Assembly (NCBI RefSeq): GCF_016907435.1
Contig: NZ_JAFBBZ010000001.1
Location: 1,426,001 to 1,490,000 of the forward strand
Source of the DNA: Nocardioides salarius
GTDB taxonomy: Bacteria > Actinomycetota > Actinomycetes > Propionibacteriales > Nocardioidaceae
DNA length: 64,000 bases
Direction: 5' to 3'
In this document: piece by piece, positions 60,785 to 64,000 of the stretch
Position numbering within the stretch: the first letter of the stretch is position 1
How the letters are laid out: every line of letters begins with the position of its first letter
The notes under the pieces: model-generated
Told to the model about the DNA's origin: nothing
The model's input: the letters and a program-made list of their open reading frames with translations, nothing else
Databases searched by the model: none
Program-made: the position numbers and the translations under genes

Positions 60785-62047
60785 CTAGGTTCGTCGGTTG
60801 AAGGTGACCTGGTTGTCAGCCCCCACGTCGCTCTCGTACTCGGGGTCATGGATCCGGCGGTGGTGGAAGGGGCAGAGGAGTCGTCCGCAGTCGAGGTCGG
60901 TGTGGCCGTGGCACGACCAGGGATCGTCGTGGTGGGCGTGGCACATCGCCGGAGGGGCGTCGCAGCCGCGGGCAGTGCAGCCGCCGTCACGGATGCCCAT
61001 CGCGACCCGCTGGGCCGGGGTGAAGTACCTCTTCGCGCGGCCCACGTCGAGCGGCTGGCTCTTGCCACCCAGCACCACCGGCACGACACCTGCCTCACAG
61101 GCCAGCCGCCTCGCGGTGGCGGCGCTGATCCGGTCACCGGTGTCGAGGGTGGCGGCCGCCAGGCCGTCCTTGAGGGAGTCGAGGGTCATGGTCACGACGA
61201 CGGTGGCGTTGACACCGCCGGCCTTGGGCAGGTCGTGGGGGTCGAGGCGCTCGACGAGCTCCACGAACGCCGCACCCAACCGTTCCGCTGTGGGGCGGCG
61301 TACCGGCACCGGCGCCTCGCTCTGCTCCTCCTCAGCGTCCCGGGTGGCGATCTGGTGCTTCGGGGCGGCAAACGCCAGCAGCGCCCGCTCCAACATCTGA
61401 CCCACCAGCAGCGGCACCGTGAACGACCCCTTGATCCGCCCGTGCCCGTCCTCACGCATCCGGAACACCGCCGACTTCTCGGCCTCCCGCTCCTCGCGCT
61501 CGAGCTGTTCGGCCTCCCAGGCCTCGGCCACCTCCGGTGCGACGACTTCGAGGATCCGACGGCCCAGCACCCGCAGCGCCTTCGCGTCGTGGACCTCCGC
61601 GAACGCAACCAGCGCCTTCGCCGCCTGCTCCAACACGAACGGGTCGAGATCGTCGGGCAGCTCGTCCAGCGCTGTGCAGATCACCGACGCCTGCTCCGCC
61701 ACCATGTCGCCACGACCGAGCGCCTCCCGCACCAGGTCGTAGCGATCCAGCCCCTCAGCCAGACGCACCTGGCGAAACGACTCGCGCTTCGTCGACCGTG
61801 TCGCGTTGGAGTGCCACACCGCCACCGACGGCGACGCGTTCGTCTCCGCCACCGCCACTGTCTCGGCGTGCGACAACAGCTGCGAGCGCACCTCCACCAA
61901 CCGGGCCTCGGCCCGCGAGACCTCGACCAACGTCTGCGCGGTGGCCTCCTGGCTCATCGACCACAACGGCGTACCAGCCACCTCGTCAAGGGTGGCGTGC
62001 ACCCGCGCGACAGCACCTCCGATGGGGTGCGCCGCGGTGGTGGCCAT
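60785..62047 (-). CDS. DUF222/HNH endonuclease-domain protein (13E12-type), copy 2
   Basis: The 420-aa protein is closely similar to that at 54641-55912. The middle (SVAVWHSNATRSTKRESFRQ through the HNH domain) is almost identical, while the first 70 residues and the acidic linker near residue 250 differ. HNH motif CHAHHDDPWSCHGHTDLDCGRLLCPFHHRRIHD is intact. The gene has the same immediate upstream 75 bases and the same 3' hairpin as copy 1, so the whole cassette was copied or homogenised. Confidence 0.9.
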   Translation of the reverse strand: MATTAAHPIGGAVARVHATLDEVAGTPLWSMSQEATAQTLVEVSRAEARLVEVRSQLLSHAETVAVAETNASPSVAVWHSNATRSTKRESFRQVRLAEGLDRYDLVREALGRGDMVAEQASVICTALDELPDDLDPFVLEQAAKALVAFAEVHDAKALRVLGRRILEVVAPEVAEAWEAEQLEREEREAEKSAVFRMREDGHGRIKGSFTVPLLVGQMLERALLAFAAPKHQIATRDAEEEQSEAPVPVRRPTAERLGAAFVELVERLDPHDLPKAGGVNATVVVTMTLDSLKDGLAAATLDTGDRISAATARRLACEAGVVPVVLGGKSQPLDVGRAKRYFTPAQRVAMGIRDGGCTARGCDAPPAMCHAHHDDPWSCHGHTDLDCGRLLCPFHHRRIHDPEYESDVGADNQVTFNRRT

Positions 62048-62127
62048 GAGTTAAGTATCTCAGGACCCACCGACAAAGCACCAGGTCAGAAGCCGTTTTC
62101 CACAGGCAGATCGAAACTATTTTCGAG

Positions 62128-62207
62128 GAGTTCGAGTCGGTGCGAAACTGACTGGTCGATGGTGCGAAAGCGACCGGTCGATGGTGCGAAACTGACTGCT
62201 CGGCCGG
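62128..62207. repeat. 22-bp tandem array upstream of DUF222 cassette 2
   Basis: Units start at 62128, 62150, 62172 and 62194, all exactly 22 bases apart. The unit is (c/g)nGACyGGTCGATGGTGCGAAA. The array ends in gactgctcggccg, as at cassette 1. Confidence 0.85.
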
Positions 62208-62230
62208 CCTCAGTAGCTGACGGAGCCGGA

Positions 62231-62833
62231 TCAGGTCAGCTGCAGAGTCGTGACGCAGGTGGGGTCGTCGGGGTCCCGGGTGGTGATCGGCGCCGTCCCG
62301 GTGCGCCCGTCGTGGGTGATCGTCAGGGTCGCGTCGAGGTCGCGCGGCACCCACAGGCCCACGAACCCGTTGTCGTAGGTCCGGCGGGTCTCGTCGACGA
62401 GCACCTCGCCGTCGGCGGTGGTCAGCGTGACGTCGACTCTCTCGTCGCCCAGCTCACCGACGCAGGTGGTGAGGCTGTGGAAGTGGCACTCGTGGGTCTG
62501 GTCCACGTAGGGCGCGACCGAGACGTAGACCTGGTCCTCCGGCATCGGCAGTCGCGCCTCGCGGCCCTGGTCGTCGGTGACCACGACGGCGTCCGGCTGC
62601 ACGGAGGCCATCAGGTCGCCCGGCCGGTCGGCCAGGGCCATGGTGTCGAGCCGCTCGATGACCTCCGGGGCCTCGAGCCCCGCGAGGTCGTGGTCGGCCA
62701 GCACCGCGGCCGCAGACGACGCAGAAGAGGAGGAGGGCTGCGCCTCCGGGCCGGATGCGCAGCCGGCGAGCAGCAGCCCGCAGGCCACCACCGCTGCAGC
62801 GACGGACAGACGCGCTCTGGCAGGAGTCGACAT
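62231..62833 (-). CDS. cueP: CueP-family copper-binding lipoprotein
   Basis: The 200-aa protein has a lipoprotein signal (LLLAGCASG) and the CueP signature CHFHSLTTCVGEL (about residue 118), in which Cys and His bind copper. In Salmonella, CueP is a periplasmic copper store; in actinobacteria it is a surface lipoprotein that likely protects against copper. GGAGAGG lies before the ATG at 62833. No copper efflux gene is adjacent in this window. Confidence 0.88.
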   Translation of the reverse strand: MSTPARARLSVAAAVVACGLLLAGCASGPEAQPSSSSASSAAAVLADHDLAGLEAPEVIERLDTMALADRPGDLMASVQPDAVVVTDDQGREARLPMPEDQVYVSVAPYVDQTHECHFHSLTTCVGELGDERVDVTLTTADGEVLVDETRRTYDNGFVGLWVPRDLDATLTITHDGRTGTAPITTRDPDDPTCVTTLQLT

Positions 62834-62944
62834 GGGACCTCTCCGGACGATGGGTGGGGACGGCCCGCCCATCATCCCGCCCGCCCCCAAGGGCATCGAC
62901 CAGAGCATCGACCAGGGCATCGACCAGGGCATCGACGGGGCCCG

Positions 62945-63847
62945 CTACCCCATCCGTCGTACGACGTCGGCGGCGGCCGCGAGCTGGTCGCGGTCGCAGG
63001 AGGTCGGGATCAGCTGCACCTCGTCGCAGCCGAGGGCGGCGAACCCGCGCAGCGTCTCCTCGAGCTCAGCAGCGGTGCCGGCGAACCCGGTGGTGGGCGC
63101 CATGGCGTCGACGAGGGAGGCGGGCAGCCAGTTCATGTAGTGCCGCAGGTGGCGGTGCACCTGGGTGCGGGCGGCGCCGTCGCCGTCGTCGAGGGCGAAC
63201 CAGAACGACGTGGTCAGCCTCGGCGCCGGCCGCCCCGCCTCGGCCCACGACGACCGGGCCAGGTCGAAGAGCGACGCGACGGCGTCCACGTCGAGGTCGA
63301 GGGTGACGCCGGCGAGCCCGTCGGCCCAGGTGGCGGCGTGCTGCACGGTGCGTGGGCCCATGGTGCCGACGAGCACCGGCGGCCCACCCGCCTGCCCGGG
63401 CGGCGGCCCCACGGGCAGGGTCGCCTCGACGACCCGCTCCCCCGCCCACACCCGCCGCATCACGCCGACCCGCTCGGCCATCTCGCGCATCGTGCGGGTC
63501 GACAGGTCGGCGCCCGCGGCGCGGTAGTCCTCGTCGCGGCCGCCGACCCCGACCCCCACGGTGAGCCGCCCGCCGCAGAGCCGGTCGGCGGTGGCGAGCG
63601 CCTTGGCCAGCGGCACCGGCTCGTGCAGCTGCGGCACCAGCACGGTGAGCGCGATCGGCACGTCGGTGGTCCAGGCCGCCACCGCCCCGAGCAGGGTGAG
63701 CGTCTCGGGGTTGTCGAAGGCCAGCCGCTCGCCGAAGCACAGCGACGACCAGGGCCCGGTGTCGATGGCGCGCGCCCAGGCCTCGAGCGTGCCGGGCTCG
63801 GCCCACAGGTCGGGCTCCATCACGGGCAGCGTCATGCCGATCTCCAC
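62945..63847 (-). CDS. LLM-class F420-dependent oxidoreductase
   Basis: The 300-aa luciferase-like protein has SSLCFGERLAFDNPETLTLLGAVAAWTTDVPIALTVLVPQLHEPVPLAKALATADRLCGGRLTVGVGVGGRDEDY, the classical N-terminal half of the family, and VGTMGPRTVQHAATWADGL. The GTG at 63847 is the chosen start; an ATG at 63835 (MTLPVMEP) is equally plausible. Substrate is unknown. Confidence 0.85.
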   Translation of the reverse strand: MEIGMTLPVMEPDLWAEPGTLEAWARAIDTGPWSSLCFGERLAFDNPETLTLLGAVAAWTTDVPIALTVLVPQLHEPVPLAKALATADRLCGGRLTVGVGVGGRDEDYRAAGADLSTRTMREMAERVGVMRRVWAGERVVEATLPVGPPPGQAGGPPVLVGTMGPRTVQHAATWADGLAGVTLDLDVDAVASLFDLARSSWAEAGRPAPRLTTSFWFALDDGDGAARTQVHRHLRHYMNWLPASLVDAMAPTTGFAGTAAELEETLRGFAALGCDEVQLIPTSCDRDQLAAAADVVRRMG

Positions 63848-63912
63848 GCCCGCACTCTCGCAGAGCAACCGGGCCGCCACAGCAGGTCGAGCGATCCCCT
63901 ACCCTGCCGAGG

Positions 63913-64000
63913 GTGGGTCGACGACGAGAGGCACCGGTCGCGGCGATCCTGGTCGCGCTGCTGGCGGTCGGGGTCGTGGGCGGCACCGGCTACGCCTGGT
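63913..64000 (+). CDS. N terminus of a membrane-anchored protein (cut by window edge)
   Basis: A GTG at 63913 opens a frame to the window end: VGRRREAPVAAILVALLAVGVVGGTGYAW. A basic start followed by one hydrophobic helix indicates a membrane anchor or signal peptide. TACCCT (63900-63905) ends seven bases before the start, so a leaderless mRNA is likely. The rest is outside the window and the family cannot be named. Confidence 0.55.
   Translation, partial: MGRRREAPVAAILVALLAVGVVGGTGYAW

Overview
The window comes from a high-GC actinobacterium. The best guess is Nocardioides or a close relative in the Nocardioidaceae. Support comes from pervasive G/C third positions, a mycothiol gene (mshA), several F420/deazaflavin-type oxidoreductases, an HbhA-like Lys/Ala-rich protein, DUF222-HNH genes and many leaderless starts (a TANNNT-like hexamer about 6 bases before ATG/GTG). 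No rRNA, tRNA or CRISPR array was seen.

Region 1 (1-20.3 kb) is a complete Gram-positive type IV pilus locus wired to cyclic-di-GMP. A WhiG/FliA-family sigma factor (partial, left edge) lies next to the major pilin. Four minor pilins run rightward (916-5377). A leftward operon pilT2-rsiG-pilB-pilT1-pilC (11477-5564) carries an RsiG-like anti-sigma gene translationally coupled in its middle. A rightward operon pilM-N-O, a GGDEF protein and pilD (11714-16502) follows, then a second GGDEF-EAL protein, a receiver-like protein and an intact EAL phosphodiesterase. Four pilus promoters share TCAAGG-N14-nCCGAnnC, the look of a sigma-28/WhiG promoter. My reading is that c-di-GMP made and degraded by the locus sets whether RsiG holds the sigma factor, which in turn drives the pilus operons.

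Region 2 (20.3-37.3 kb) is mixed: a secreted protein, YbjN-type protein, mshA, an SDR, an aspartate/glutamate racemase-like protein, an AAC(2')-like acetyltransferase, an ISL3-family insertion with an 8-bp target duplication, an M4 metallopeptidase fused to an emfourin-like inhibitor domain, an SDR gene with a 357-bp internal tandem duplication coupled to a heliorhodopsin gene, typA, a tyrosine phosphatase, a coiled-coil protein and an MFS transporter.

Region 3 (37.3-48.3 kb) is accessory: an IS110-family element with a long non-coding left end, an unknown gene, a RES/Xre-type toxin-antitoxin pair with a palindromic operator, and a complete type I Wadjet operon (jetA-B-C-D) for defence against plasmids.

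Region 4 (48.3-64 kb) holds a DUF2510-HhH fusion, DUF2200, two LLM-type oxidoreductases, a fibronectin-III secreted protein, hbhA with its HTH regulator, a two-component system coupled to a TAXI lipoprotein, an Nramp transporter, a CueP-type lipoprotein, and two near-identical DUF222-HNH cassettes. Each cassette carries the same hairpin downstream and the same promoter block plus a 22-bp tandem array upstream. Tandem repeats of exactly 22-bp period occur at four places in the window, and an 11-bp version lies between two pilus promoters.
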